Part shown: one piece after another, positions 1 through 7,420 of the stretch | Layout of the letters: every line of letters begins with the position of its first letter | How positions within the stretch are numbered: the stretch's first letter is position 1 | Source of the DNA: Roseilinea sp034431495 | Lineage (GTDB): Bacteria > Chloroflexota > Anaerolineae > J036 > Brachytrichaceae | Assembly (NCBI GenBank): GCA_034431495.1 | Contig: DAOUDB010000038.1 | Span: 1 to 10,099, forward strand | DNA length: 10,099 bases | Direction: 5' to 3' | Program-made: the position numbers and the translations under genes | Notes under the pieces: model-generated | Told to the model about the DNA's origin: nothing | The model's input: the letters and a program-made list of their open reading frames with translations, nothing else | Database searches by the model: none

Positions 1-182
1 ACTCCGGCGTGTGCGAGAGCATCTGCGTGTGGGAGTTTGGCGACCGCTACTCATGGCTGGAGCAGCCGTGGAATCAGTACGGCTCACCCGACGCCGACCC
101 CACATGGCTCGATGACGACTTGCAGCCCAAGCCGGCCTATGAAGCCGTGCGCCGTGCCCTGACTGCCCGCGCCGATCGCTGA
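1..182 (+). CDS. GH10 endo-1,4-beta-xylanase, C-terminal fragment
   Basis: This is the last 59 codons of a gene that begins left of the window, read in the frame starting at base 3 and ending with TGA at 180-182. The peptide contains VWEFGDRYSWL, then a W-L-D-D-D segment and QPKPAYEAVRRAL before the stop. That order (tryptophan-rich DRYSWL, an acidic stretch, then QPKPAY) is the typical C-terminal end of glycoside hydrolase family 10 catalytic domains, which hydrolyse beta-1,4-xylan backbones with two glutamates. Both catalytic glutamates and any signal peptide would lie outside the window, so activity and location cannot be judged. No carbohydrate-binding module follows the catalytic domain. 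The family call rests on this tail alone but the motif match is good. It may be relevant to the sugar-acid genes downstream, though an 80-bp gap separates it from the next gene. Confidence 0.8.
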   Translation, partial: SGVCESICVWEFGDRYSWLEQPWNQYGSPDADPTWLDDDLQPKPAYEAVRRALTARADR

Positions 183-247
183 CACCCCCTCACCCCTGCT
201 CCTCTGCTCCCTCGCGCAAATCCCGGTTCGTTGTAGTATTGCGGCCC

Positions 248-253
248 AGGAGA
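248..253 (+). promoter_or_regulatory. Ribosome binding site selecting the TTG start at 263
   Basis: AGGAGA lies 9 bases before a TTG codon at 263. The open frame extends upstream to another TTG at 239, but that codon would place the Shine-Dalgarno sequence inside the coding region. The protein from 263 begins MSDLPYQRLAARLDELPNGF, which resembles the usual N-terminus of this Fe-S family as I recall it. Confidence 0.6.
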
Positions 254-262
254 TTTGCATCG

Positions 263-1342
263 TTGTCAGACTTGCCGTATCAACGACTGGCTGCCCGCCT
301 GGACGAATTGCCCAACGGCTTCCCGCCCACAGACGACGGCGCTGAACTGCGCCTGTTAGCCAAATTGTTCACGCCGGATGAAGCGGCGCTCGCGGCGCAA
401 CTGCGCCTGACGCTGGAGACGCCAGCTGAGATTGCGGCGCGACTCGGCGCCGACGCGCAATCGTTGCGTGCGCAACTCAAGAGCATGGCCGGCCGCGGGC
501 TGATCAACGCCGGCCGCGCGCCCACCGGCGGGCTTGGTTTCGGTCTGTTGCCGTTCGTGGTCGGCATCTACGAGGTCCAGGCCAACCGTCTCGACGCTGA
601 GCTGGCCCGGCTGTTCGAGGACTACTACCAACGTTCCTTCCGGCAGTCACTCGGCCAGCAGCCGCCGGCCCACCGTGTGGTGCCGATCAATCAGAGCCTG
701 CGCCAGGACCTCGAAGTGCGGCCATACGAAAGCGCGGCTGAGATCGTCCGGAATGCGCGGGCCTGGGGCGTGGTGGATTGTATCTGTCGCAAGCAACAGG
801 CGCTCATCGGCAGACCGTGCGGCCACCCGATCGACGTATGCATGGTGTTCGGCGACACGCCCGGCATGTTCGATGGTCGGCAGGGCATGCGCGCGTTGTC
901 GCAGGATGAGGCCCTGGCCACACTCAAGCGGGCCGCAGACGCCGGCCTGGTGCACTCGGTGAGCAACAGCCAGCGCGGCCTGTGGTACCTGTGCAATTGC
1001 TGCGTGTGCGCGTGCGGTTTCCTGCGCGGACTGGCCGAACTGGGCGTTGCCAATATCATTGCCCGCGCGGATTTTGTGTGCCAGGTGGACACGGCGGCCT
1101 GCGCCGGCTGCGGTGAATGTGTGGCGCGCTGCGCGTTCAATGCGTTGAGCGTCGACGGCGTGGCCCAGGTTGATGCCGCGCGTTGCGCCGGATGCGGCCT
1201 GTGTGTGCCGGCTTGCCCGCAGACTGCCCTTCAGTTGATACGCCGCGCGGATGGGCGGGGCGGCGCTCCACCCGATACTGAAGACGAATGGCGCAATGCG
1301 CGCGCGTCGGCGCGAGGAATCTCTCTGGATCGCGTGCGCTGA
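263..1342 (+). CDS. Winged-helix / 4Fe-4S dicluster ferredoxin-type protein
   Basis: The predicted protein has 359 residues from the TTG start. Residues 1-50 resemble the N-terminus of an uncharacterised ferredoxin family (LPNGFPPT then LFTPDEAALA). Residues 53-82 (TPAEIAARLG to GRGLI) look like a winged-helix segment. The middle holds a C-x-C-x10-C-x6-C set (C173, C175, C186, C193) and a dense CNCCVCAC cluster at 244-251. The C-terminus has two ferredoxin motifs: C280, C283, C286, C290 (followed by Ala rather than the usual Pro) and C308, C311, C314, C318 (followed by Pro). There are 18 cysteines, enough for two [4Fe-4S] clusters plus at least one further metal or cluster site. It has no signal peptide, so it is probably cytoplasmic. 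It could carry electrons for a reductase or sense redox state; the sequence does not decide this. It lies 31 bp before the serA-like gene on the same strand. Architecture is well supported; function is unknown. Confidence 0.85.
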   Translation: MSDLPYQRLAARLDELPNGFPPTDDGAELRLLAKLFTPDEAALAAQLRLTLETPAEIAARLGADAQSLRAQLKSMAGRGLINAGRAPTGGLGFGLLPFVVGIYEVQANRLDAELARLFEDYYQRSFRQSLGQQPPAHRVVPINQSLRQDLEVRPYESAAEIVRNARAWGVVDCICRKQQALIGRPCGHPIDVCMVFGDTPGMFDGRQGMRALSQDEALATLKRAADAGLVHSVSNSQRGLWYLCNCCVCACGFLRGLAELGVANIIARADFVCQVDTAACAGCGECVARCAFNALSVDGVAQVDAARCAGCGLCVPACPQTALQLIRRADGRGGAPPDTEDEWRNARASARGISLDRVR

Positions 1343-1373
1343 GGCAAAGGCCGAGCAGGCCACGGATCTGTAC

Positions 1374-2567
1374 ATGAAAGCAGTACTCCTTGAAGCAATT
1401 CATCCCGATGCGGCGACGGCGCTGGCCGAAGCCGGCTTTGACGTGGTTCAAACGCGCCACAGTCCGCCCTTTGACGACCTGGCGCAGTTGGCAGCCGACG
1501 CCGTCGTGCTGGGCGTGCGCTCGCGCACGACTGTCGATGCGCGTTTGCTCGAAGCGTGTCCGGCCTTGCTGGCGGTGGGCGCGTTTTGCGTCGGCACCGA
1601 GCAGATCGACCTGGCGGCCTGCCGGCGGCGCGGTGTGGCTGTCTTCAACGCGCCGTATAGCAACACGCGCAGCGTGGTCGAGCTGGCGTTAGGCGAAATG
1701 ATCATGTTGTTGCGCGGTGTGTTCGGGCGCAGCAGGGATCTGCACGCCGGCAAGTGGACCAAGTCGGCCGACGGCTGCCGCGAGATTCGCGGCAAGCGGC
1801 TGGGCATCGTCGGCTACGGCAGCATTGGCTCGCAGCTTTCGGTGCTGGCCGAGGCGTTGGGCATGGAAGTTGTGTATTACGACGTGGCCGAAAAACTGTC
1901 ACTGGGCAACGCAAAGAAGATCGCCTTCGATGAACTGCTGGCGACGGCGGATGTGGTCACGCTGCATGTGGATGGCCGGCCCGGCAACCGGGGCCTCTTC
2001 GGCGCGCGCGAGATCGGGCTGATGAAGCCCGGCGCGGTGTTCATGAACCTGTCGCGCGGCTTTGTGGTGGATATGGACGCGCTGGCCGGCGCGATCGTGT
2101 CGAAGAAGCTGGCCGGCGCGGCGATCGACGTCTTCCCACACGAGCCGGCCAGCAATGGCGATCCCTTCCACTGCGCGTTGCAGGGGTTGCCCAACGTGAT
2201 CCTCACTCCGCACATCGGCGGATCGACCGAGGAAGCGCAGCAGAACATCGGTCGCTTCGTGGCTGCGCGGCTGCTCGACTATGCGCGCATAGGCAGCACC
2301 TCGGCCAGCGTGAATCTGCCGGTGCTGCACCCGGCCCGGCGCAAAGAGGGACATCGCATCGCCCATCTGCACGACAATGTGCCCGGCATGATGGCGCGCA
2401 TCAACGACACGTTTGGCCGGTGCGGCGTCAACATCACCGGCCAGCATCTCGACACGCGCGGCGATGTGGGCTATGCCATCGTTGATTTCGAGTCGGCCGA
2501 TGGGCCGGCGCTGGCAGCGGATGTTGCCACTCTGCCCGGAACCATTTTGTCCCGCCTCGTCTACTGA
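1374..2567 (+). CDS. serA: D-3-phosphoglycerate dehydrogenase, SerA type with ACT domain
   Basis: The 397-residue protein matches E. coli SerA (about 410 aa) closely from end to end. SerA oxidises 3-phosphoglycerate with NAD to 3-phosphohydroxypyruvate, the first step of serine synthesis, in the cytoplasm. The substrate-binding part contains LGVRSRT (46-52) and FNAPYSNTRSV (91-101). The NAD-binding motif GYGSIG is at 147-152. The catalytic triad of D-2-hydroxyacid dehydrogenases is present: Arg228 in SRG, Glu257 in PHEPAS, His280 in TPHIGG. An ACT domain at about 326-397 (HLHDNVPGMMARIN and GVNITGQ) implies serine feedback, as in E. coli. The ATG at 1374 gives the usual N-terminus (MKAVLLEAIHPDA); the frame stays open to 1251, but that start would overlap the Fe-S gene by 92 bp and add 41 unusual residues. 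The Shine-Dalgarno is weak. It sits 6 bp before the MFS gene, so it may serve a catabolic operon or simply serine synthesis. Confidence 0.92.
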   Translation: MKAVLLEAIHPDAATALAEAGFDVVQTRHSPPFDDLAQLAADAVVLGVRSRTTVDARLLEACPALLAVGAFCVGTEQIDLAACRRRGVAVFNAPYSNTRSVVELALGEMIMLLRGVFGRSRDLHAGKWTKSADGCREIRGKRLGIVGYGSIGSQLSVLAEALGMEVVYYDVAEKLSLGNAKKIAFDELLATADVVTLHVDGRPGNRGLFGAREIGLMKPGAVFMNLSRGFVVDMDALAGAIVSKKLAGAAIDVFPHEPASNGDPFHCALQGLPNVILTPHIGGSTEEAQQNIGRFVAARLLDYARIGSTSASVNLPVLHPARRKEGHRIAHLHDNVPGMMARINDTFGRCGVNITGQHLDTRGDVGYAIVDFESADGPALAADVATLPGTILSRLVY

Positions 2568-2573
2568 TCCCAT

Positions 2574-3788
2574 ATGACAACTTCACTTGTTTCACGCCTG
2601 GGCCGCGCTTCGCGCGAGCTGAAGCTGTTTGCCATCGCCTCGCTGGCCATGGGCATGGCCTACAGCATCGTCGACGCCACCTTTAACAACTTTCTGAACG
2701 ACCGTTTCACCATGGGCGGATTCGAGCGTTCGTTCCTCGAATTCCCGCGCGAGCTGCCCGGCTTTCTGGTTGTGTTCGTGTCGGCGGCGCTGTGGTTTCT
2801 GTGCAGCCGGCGGCTGGGCGGTGTGGCGCTGTGGCTGGGTGTGGCCGGCTCGCTGTTGATCGGCTTCGCCTCGACCAGCTACGCCATCATGGTGGTCTGG
2901 CTGTTCATCTACAGCATGGGCCAGCATCTCTTCATGCCTATCGCCTCGACCATCGGCATGGAGCTGGCCGAGGAAGGCAAGACCGGCCAGCGCCTGGGAC
3001 AACTCAACGCCATCCGCAATCTGGCGGCCATCGGTGGCAGCTTTCTGGTGTTTGTGGGCTTCCGGTTTCTGGGTTTCACCTTCCAGGTCACGTTCGTGCT
3101 GGCGGCGATCGGCCTGGCGATCGCCGGCGCGCTCATGTTCAGGATGCAGCGGCAAACGACGCAGCAGGCGCGCACGTATCTGAAGCTGCGCCGGGAGTAC
3201 GGGTTGTATTACGCGCTGGTGGCGCTGTCCGGCTCGCGCAAGCAGTTGTTCATCACCTTCGCGCCCTGGGTCATCGTCAGCGTTTTTCACCAGCCCACGC
3301 AGACCATCGCTACGCTGATGACCATCGGCGGCATCATCGGCATTCTGTTTCAGCCGTTGCTGGGCCGCTGGATCGACCGGTTGGGCGAGCGGGTGGTGCT
3401 GCTGATCGAGGCGATGCTGCTCGCGGTCGTGTGCTTCGGCTACGGCTTTTCGCGCTCGCTCCTGCCGGAAGACGCCGCCTTTCTCGCCATCTGCGGCTTC
3501 TACCTGCTCGATCAGATGTTGTTCTCGGTGGGCATGGCGCGCTCGATGTACATGAAAAAGATCGCCCGCGAACCCGGTGATGTGCAGGCTGCGTTGACTG
3601 CCGGCGTGACCATCGACCACATCTTCTCCATCAGCGTGGCGCTGCTGGGCGGCGCGATCTGGAGCGCCTTCGGCTTCCAGTACGTATTTCTGATGGGTGT
3701 TGTCATTGCCGCGCTGAGTTTCTTTGCGGCGCAGCGCGTGCGTGTGCCGCAGGCGCCGCTCGCGCTCTCTGCAACGCCGGCCCGATAG
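2574..3788 (+). CDS. MFS transporter, 12 TM, substrate unknown
   Basis: The 404-residue protein is hydrophobic throughout, with about 12 membrane segments: roughly 17-36, 62-78, 83-100, 103-123, 147-163, 166-189, 211-231, 245-262, 274-292, 301-321, 343-364 and 367-387. GRWIDRLGER (264-273), in the cytoplasmic loop after segment 8, fits major facilitator motif A (G-x-x-x-D-R-x-G-R). The matching loop after segment 2 has only CSRRLGG, a degenerate copy. It should act as a proton- or ion-coupled carrier or facilitator in the cytoplasmic membrane. The ATG is 6 bp after the serA-like stop and has no clear Shine-Dalgarno, so translation is probably coupled to that gene. Between serA and two enolase-superfamily genes, import of a sugar acid or related carboxylate is a reasonable guess, but no residue identifies the substrate; an exporter is not excluded. 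Confidence 0.85.
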   Translation: MTTSLVSRLGRASRELKLFAIASLAMGMAYSIVDATFNNFLNDRFTMGGFERSFLEFPRELPGFLVVFVSAALWFLCSRRLGGVALWLGVAGSLLIGFASTSYAIMVVWLFIYSMGQHLFMPIASTIGMELAEEGKTGQRLGQLNAIRNLAAIGGSFLVFVGFRFLGFTFQVTFVLAAIGLAIAGALMFRMQRQTTQQARTYLKLRREYGLYYALVALSGSRKQLFITFAPWVIVSVFHQPTQTIATLMTIGGIIGILFQPLLGRWIDRLGERVVLLIEAMLLAVVCFGYGFSRSLLPEDAAFLAICGFYLLDQMLFSVGMARSMYMKKIAREPGDVQAALTAGVTIDHIFSISVALLGGAIWSAFGFQYVFLMGVVIAALSFFAAQRVRVPQAPLALSATPAR

Positions 3789-3800
3789 ACGGAGGACATC

Positions 3801-4940
3801 ATGGGTTCGCCTCGCATCGCAGGGGTGGCGTGGGGCGTGTTGGAAGGCCGCCGTCCTCGCCCTGCTGGCTGCATTGCGCGCCTCGGCGCGCACGGGGATG
3901 CCGTGCGCGTGCCGCTCGTTCGCCTGACGACCGACGATGGCGCGTCGGGTTTTGGCTGGAGCCGCGCCGGGGCAGATCGCGCTCATGCTCTGTTGGGTGT
4001 CGCGCTCGATGCGCTCTACTCGCCAGAGACAGGTATTGCCGGCGCATGGCTCGATTTTGAGTTTCCATTGTGGGACCTGATGGCTCAGCGAGCCGGGCAA
4101 CCTGTTTATGCGCTGGTGGCGCGTCTGGTCGGCCACACGCCGCCGGCCACGCTGGCGGCGCCGTGTTACGACACGTCGCTCTACATCGACGACTGGCATC
4201 TTGCATCGACCGAGGCGGCGGCCATGCTGATCGCCGACGAAGCGCGCGCCGGCTACTCCAGGGGGCATCGCGCCTTCAAGCTCAAGGTCGGGCGTGGAGC
4301 GCGTCACATGCCGCCAGCCGAAGGTACGGCGCGTGACATCGCGGTCATTCGCGCGGTGCGCGAGGCGGTGGGGCCGGCTGCAACTCTCATGCTCGACGCG
4401 AACAACGGCTACACGCTTAATCTGGCCAAACAGGTGTTGCAGGCAACGGCGGACTGCGACGTGTTCTGGCTCGAAGAGGCATTTCACGAGGACGCCGTGC
4501 TCTACGAGGATTTGAAAGCGTGGCTGGCGCAGCGCGACTTGCGCGTGTTGATCGCGGATGGCGAGGGGGATGCGTCACCCCATCTGTTGGAGTGGGCGCA
4601 GCGCGGCCTGATCGATGTGATCCAGTATGACATCCTGCACCCCGGCCTGTCGCGCTGGGTGGCATTGGCGCAGCAACTGGACGACTGGGGGGTGCGCAGC
4701 GCGCCGCATCACTACGGCAGCGCATTTGGCAACTACGCCGCGTGCCACCTTGCGCCGGCTGCGCGCCATTTCGCTTTTGTCGAATGGGACGAGGCAGCGG
4801 TCGCCGGCCTGGATGCCTCGCGCTATGAGATCGAAGAGGGGCGCGTGCGTGTGCCCGATGCGCCGGGATTTGGGCTGGGGTTGGATGAGCGCGTGTTTGG
4901 CCGGGCGGTCGAGAACGGCGGTGGGTCGGTCCGGTTGTGA
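3801..4940 (+). CDS. Enolase-superfamily enzyme, mandelate racemase subgroup
   Basis: The 379-residue protein has the capping domain plus C-terminal barrel of the mandelate racemase/muconate lactonizing enzymes, which abstract a proton alpha to a carboxylate using Mg2+. Visible residues are: the K-x-K motif at K160/K162 (FKLKVG), metal ligands D199 (MLDANN), E225 (WLEEAF) and E255 (IADGEGD), and an Asp-His dyad from D277 (IQYD) and H303 (APHHYG). A conserved-type Glu is at 328. Having both K-x-K and the Asp-His pair points to the mandelate racemase subgroup, which includes many sugar-acid dehydratases and racemases. The N-terminal part is short and atypical (EGRRPRPAGCIARLGAHG), so the specificity loop differs from well-known members. 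GGAGG at 3791-3795 supports the ATG at 3801, 12 bp after the MFS stop. Acid-sugar dehydration is likely but the substrate is unassigned. Confidence 0.88.
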   Translation: MGSPRIAGVAWGVLEGRRPRPAGCIARLGAHGDAVRVPLVRLTTDDGASGFGWSRAGADRAHALLGVALDALYSPETGIAGAWLDFEFPLWDLMAQRAGQPVYALVARLVGHTPPATLAAPCYDTSLYIDDWHLASTEAAAMLIADEARAGYSRGHRAFKLKVGRGARHMPPAEGTARDIAVIRAVREAVGPAATLMLDANNGYTLNLAKQVLQATADCDVFWLEEAFHEDAVLYEDLKAWLAQRDLRVLIADGEGDASPHLLEWAQRGLIDVIQYDILHPGLSRWVALAQQLDDWGVRSAPHHYGSAFGNYAACHLAPAARHFAFVEWDEAAVAGLDASRYEIEEGRVRVPDAPGFGLGLDERVFGRAVENGGGSVRL

Positions 4941-5083
4941 ATGAGGCGATTTGCCCCAGACAGTTGCGCCTCTGTCGCCGCGCAGCGCAGAACTGATCTG
5001 CATACAATCTCTCTCTGTCAGTCACATCTGACCGTCCCGCAAGTGCGCAATCTGCGGTAGGGTAAATAAGGAGGATCTTGCCC
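4941..5083 (+). other. Intergenic gap between the two enolase-superfamily genes
   Basis: This 143-bp stretch is the only sizeable break in the metabolic block, so a second transcription start may lie here. It is less GC-rich near its right end and holds a -10-like TACAAT at 5003-5008, but no convincing -35 box sits 16-18 bp upstream. A short hairpin, GTCAG at 5017-5021 with CTGAC at 5028-5032, could be an operator half-site pair or chance. No terminator with a T-run is visible, and no ORF or RNA gene is apparent. Confidence 0.3.
5068..5074 (+). promoter_or_regulatory. Strong ribosome binding site selecting the GTG start at 5084
   Basis: AAGGAGG is a near-perfect Shine-Dalgarno sequence. It is only 3 bases before the in-frame TTG at 5078 but 9 bases before the GTG at 5084, so the GTG is the better start; the protein then begins MKITDLKCAII. 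Confidence 0.75.
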
Positions 5084-6274
5084 GTGAAAATCACCGATCT
5101 GAAGTGCGCCATCATCGGCAATAGCCCGGTCATTCGCATCACCACCGACGAAGGCATCACCGGCTGGGGTCAGGCCGAGTCGCCCAAGCATTATCTGAAG
5201 CCGCACGTGTTGTTCTACAAGCCGTACATCGTCGGCGAAGACCCGACCAACGTGGAGCGCGTGATGCTGCGCATCCGCCGGCTGGGCGGCTTCAAGCCGT
5301 GGGGCAGCGCGGTCAGCGCGATCGAGATGGCGCTCTGGGACATCGCCGGCAAGGCGGCTGGCCTGCCGGTTTACAAGCTATTGGGCGGCAAGGTGCGCGA
5401 CCACGTGCGCGTCTACAACGGCGGCGTGCGCTTCGAGATGAAAGGCCAGACACCTCAGGACTATGCCGACGATGTGGCAAAACAGAAAGCCTCGCCGGAG
5501 GGATTCAGCTTCATCAAGCAGGGCGTCAGCTTTCACAGCGCGATGCCGGGCCAGGTGCCCAACTTCTCCTATTCGGCGTCGTTGAGCGGCGCGCCGCATC
5601 CGAATCGCGGCTTGTTGACCGAGCGCGGACTGAAGCACATCATCGAATGTGTCGAGGCGATGAAAGCCGTGCTGGGCGATGAAGTCGGATTGGCGCTGGA
5701 TTGTGGGCCGGGGTGGACTGTGCCCGACGCCATTCGTTTTGCCAAAGCCGTCGAGCATCTCAACCTGATGTGGCTGGAGGATTTGATCACCGGCGACTAC
5801 ACGCCCTACACGCTGGCCGATGTGTACCGTGATGTGACCATCAGCACATCCACGCCCATTCACACGGGTGAGCAGGTTTACCTGCGCCAGAACTTCAAGG
5901 AGTTGATCGAGCGGCACGCCGTCAACATCATCGGCCCCGATCCGGCCGACATCGGCGGCATTGCCGAGTTGAAGTGGGTGGCCGAGTACGCCGACCTGCA
6001 TGGCATCCTGATGGCGCCGCACGGCATCCTGGATGGGTTGATCGGGCTGGCTGCGCTGGTGCAGGTGTCGGCCACGTTGCCCCACAACTTTATTGCCTTC
6101 GAGTACCCCCGGCCCAGAGAGCAATGGTGGTACGAGATCGTCGACGGCCTGCCCAACCCCATCGTGCAGAACAGCCTGATCGAAGTGTGGGACCGGCCCG
6201 GTCTGGGTGTGGAACTGAACCCCAACAAAGCGGCGCGCTACCTGCGCGAAGAAGACAAGGACTTCTTCGATTAA
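5084..6274 (+). CDS. Enolase-superfamily sugar-acid dehydratase-like protein
   Basis: The 396-residue protein is a second mandelate racemase-type enzyme, clearly diverged from its neighbour. The N-terminal cap contains VIRITTDEGITGWGQAE (16-32) and AIEMALWDIAGKAAGLPVYKL (79-99). Barrel residues are K145 (FIKQG), D206 (LALDCG), E232 (WLEDL), E263 (IHTGEQVY), D286 (IGPDPADIGG), H313 (MAPHG) and E340. The second lysine of K-x-K is replaced by Gly147, so proton abstraction would depend on the Asp286-His313 dyad. In this subgroup that pattern, also seen in galactonate dehydratase (K-x-N), is usually linked to dehydration of sugar acids. A long insertion between the strand 2 lysine and the D206 strand (about 148-180, rich in Ser, Pro and His) is distinctive. 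It is followed after 12 bp by the UroD-like gene, so the two are probably co-translated. Fold and superfamily are secure; substrate is not. Confidence 0.9.
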   Translation: MKITDLKCAIIGNSPVIRITTDEGITGWGQAESPKHYLKPHVLFYKPYIVGEDPTNVERVMLRIRRLGGFKPWGSAVSAIEMALWDIAGKAAGLPVYKLLGGKVRDHVRVYNGGVRFEMKGQTPQDYADDVAKQKASPEGFSFIKQGVSFHSAMPGQVPNFSYSASLSGAPHPNRGLLTERGLKHIIECVEAMKAVLGDEVGLALDCGPGWTVPDAIRFAKAVEHLNLMWLEDLITGDYTPYTLADVYRDVTISTSTPIHTGEQVYLRQNFKELIERHAVNIIGPDPADIGGIAELKWVAEYADLHGILMAPHGILDGLIGLAALVQVSATLPHNFIAFEYPRPREQWWYEIVDGLPNPIVQNSLIEVWDRPGLGVELNPNKAARYLREEDKDFFD

Positions 6275-6286
6275 GTCTGGAGATCC

Positions 6287-7369
6287 ATGAACGACCGTGA
6301 ACGGTTTGTCGCATGCGTGCTGGGGGAGTCGGTTGACCGGCCCCCTTTCTGGTTGTTCTGGGGGCCGTGGCGCACCACCTGGGAACGCTGGGGGCGCGAG
6401 GGCAAGCCGGCCCATGCCACAGACCATCGCTCGATCTTTCAGCCCGATCACCCGCCGCAGGTCGTGCCGGTAAACTGTGGCCCATGCCCGGCCATCGACC
6501 AGACTGTGCTGGCCGAGGACGATGTCAGCGTCGTTCACTACGATAGTTGGGGCATCAAGCGTCGCGATTTCAAGCACTCCGAGTCGATGTCCGAGTTTCT
6601 GGAGTTCCCGGTGCGCAGCCGGGAGGATTGGGTGCGCTTTCGGGATAGCCGGCTGGACCCAGACGACCCGCGCCGGCTTGACGGCGACTGGCGCGATCGC
6701 TGCGCGCACTGGATGGCGAATGGCTGGCCGATCCAGCTTGGCTATTTCCCCGATGTGGGCATCTTCGGCGCATATCGCTGGCTGCTGGGTGACGAGGAAG
6801 CGCTGGTGTGTCTGCACACCGACCCCGCGCTGGCGCATGACATCATGGAGCACATGACCTCGCTCTACCTGACCGTCTTCGAGCAGGTGGTGAAGTCGGC
6901 GCGGGTGGATGTCATTCACCTGTGGGAGGACATGTGTTATCGCAACGGGCCGTTGATCGGCCCGCGCGCGTGGGAGGAATTTCTTGGCCCGTGCTACCGG
7001 CGCATCAGCGCGTTCGCCCGGCAGCACGACATCCCGGTGATCTCGGTGGACACCGACGGCAATCCCGACCTCATCACGCCGCCAATGCTGCGGGCCGGCG
7101 TCAACTTCCTTTTTCCGATGGAGGTGGCGGCGGGATGCGACGTGAACGACTGGCAGGCGCGCTATCCTGCTCTGGCGATGATGGGCGGGATCGACAAGCG
7201 CGCGCTGGCGCGCGGGCCGCGCGCGATCGATGACGAACTGGCGCGTGTCCGGCCGGCCGTGCAACGCGGGCGCTACATTCCCGATCTCGATCACCTGGTG
7301 CCGGACGACGTGTCGTGGGACGACTATTGCTACTACGCGCACGCACTCAGGGCAATGGTCGGGGCGTGA
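6287..7369 (+). CDS. Uroporphyrinogen decarboxylase (UroD/MtaA) family protein, D-x-D-G-N subtype
   Basis: The 360-residue protein starts MNDRERFVACVLGESVDRPPFW, the usual opening of UroD-like proteins, and keeps the family order: a helical middle section, HLWEDMCYRNGPLIGP (211-226), VDTDGNPDLI (254-263), GVNFLFPMEVAAGCDV (271-286), MMGGIDKRALARG (299-311) and YIPDLDHLVPDDVSWDDY (330-347). Corrinoid methyltransferases of this superfamily (MtaA, MtbA) carry zinc-binding H-x-C-G in the segment that here reads D255-T-D257-G-N. Without that His and Cys, classical zinc-dependent methyl transfer is unlikely. True heme-pathway UroD is also unlikely because the context is sugar catabolism and the N-terminus differs. 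GGAG at 6279-6282 supports the ATG, 12 bp after the enolase stop. It is probably cytoplasmic. The family is confidently identified; the reaction of this subtype is unknown to me. Confidence 0.88.
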   Translation: MNDRERFVACVLGESVDRPPFWLFWGPWRTTWERWGREGKPAHATDHRSIFQPDHPPQVVPVNCGPCPAIDQTVLAEDDVSVVHYDSWGIKRRDFKHSESMSEFLEFPVRSREDWVRFRDSRLDPDDPRRLDGDWRDRCAHWMANGWPIQLGYFPDVGIFGAYRWLLGDEEALVCLHTDPALAHDIMEHMTSLYLTVFEQVVKSARVDVIHLWEDMCYRNGPLIGPRAWEEFLGPCYRRISAFARQHDIPVISVDTDGNPDLITPPMLRAGVNFLFPMEVAAGCDVNDWQARYPALAMMGGIDKRALARGPRAIDDELARVRPAVQRGRYIPDLDHLVPDDVSWDDYCYYAHALRAMVGA

Positions 7370-7420
7370 TTCGGCTATCATGGCCTGAATTGCGCCGGCG
7401 CGCGGATGAGGGAGCTGTGA

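Noticed and set aside
234..239. TAGTAT as a -10 box before the Fe-S gene
   Set aside because: Only four of six positions fit the consensus, and no -35 element is visible at the right distance.
1251..1373. N-terminal extension of the SerA-like gene
   Set aside because: The frame is open to 1251, but this would overlap the Fe-S gene by 92 bp and add 41 residues not seen in the family. The ATG at 1374 gives the normal SerA start.
2592..4487. Very long open frame (631 codons) on the minus strand
   Set aside because: It is antisense to the MFS and first enolase genes. The plus-strand proteins have clear family motifs, whereas this translation is rich in Arg, His, Gln and Asp without any recognisable domain. 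GC-rich codon bias commonly produces such mirror frames.
5003..5008. TACAAT as a -10 box for the second enolase gene
   Set aside because: No reasonable -35 hexamer is found 16-18 bp upstream (the bases there are GC-rich), so a promoter cannot be called from sequence alone.
5378..7381. Second very long minus-strand frame (667 codons)
   Set aside because: It is antisense to the second enolase and UroD-like genes, which are secure. The translation is low-complexity in style (R, H, V, Q rich) and has no motif, signal or ribosome site; it is a compositional mirror frame.
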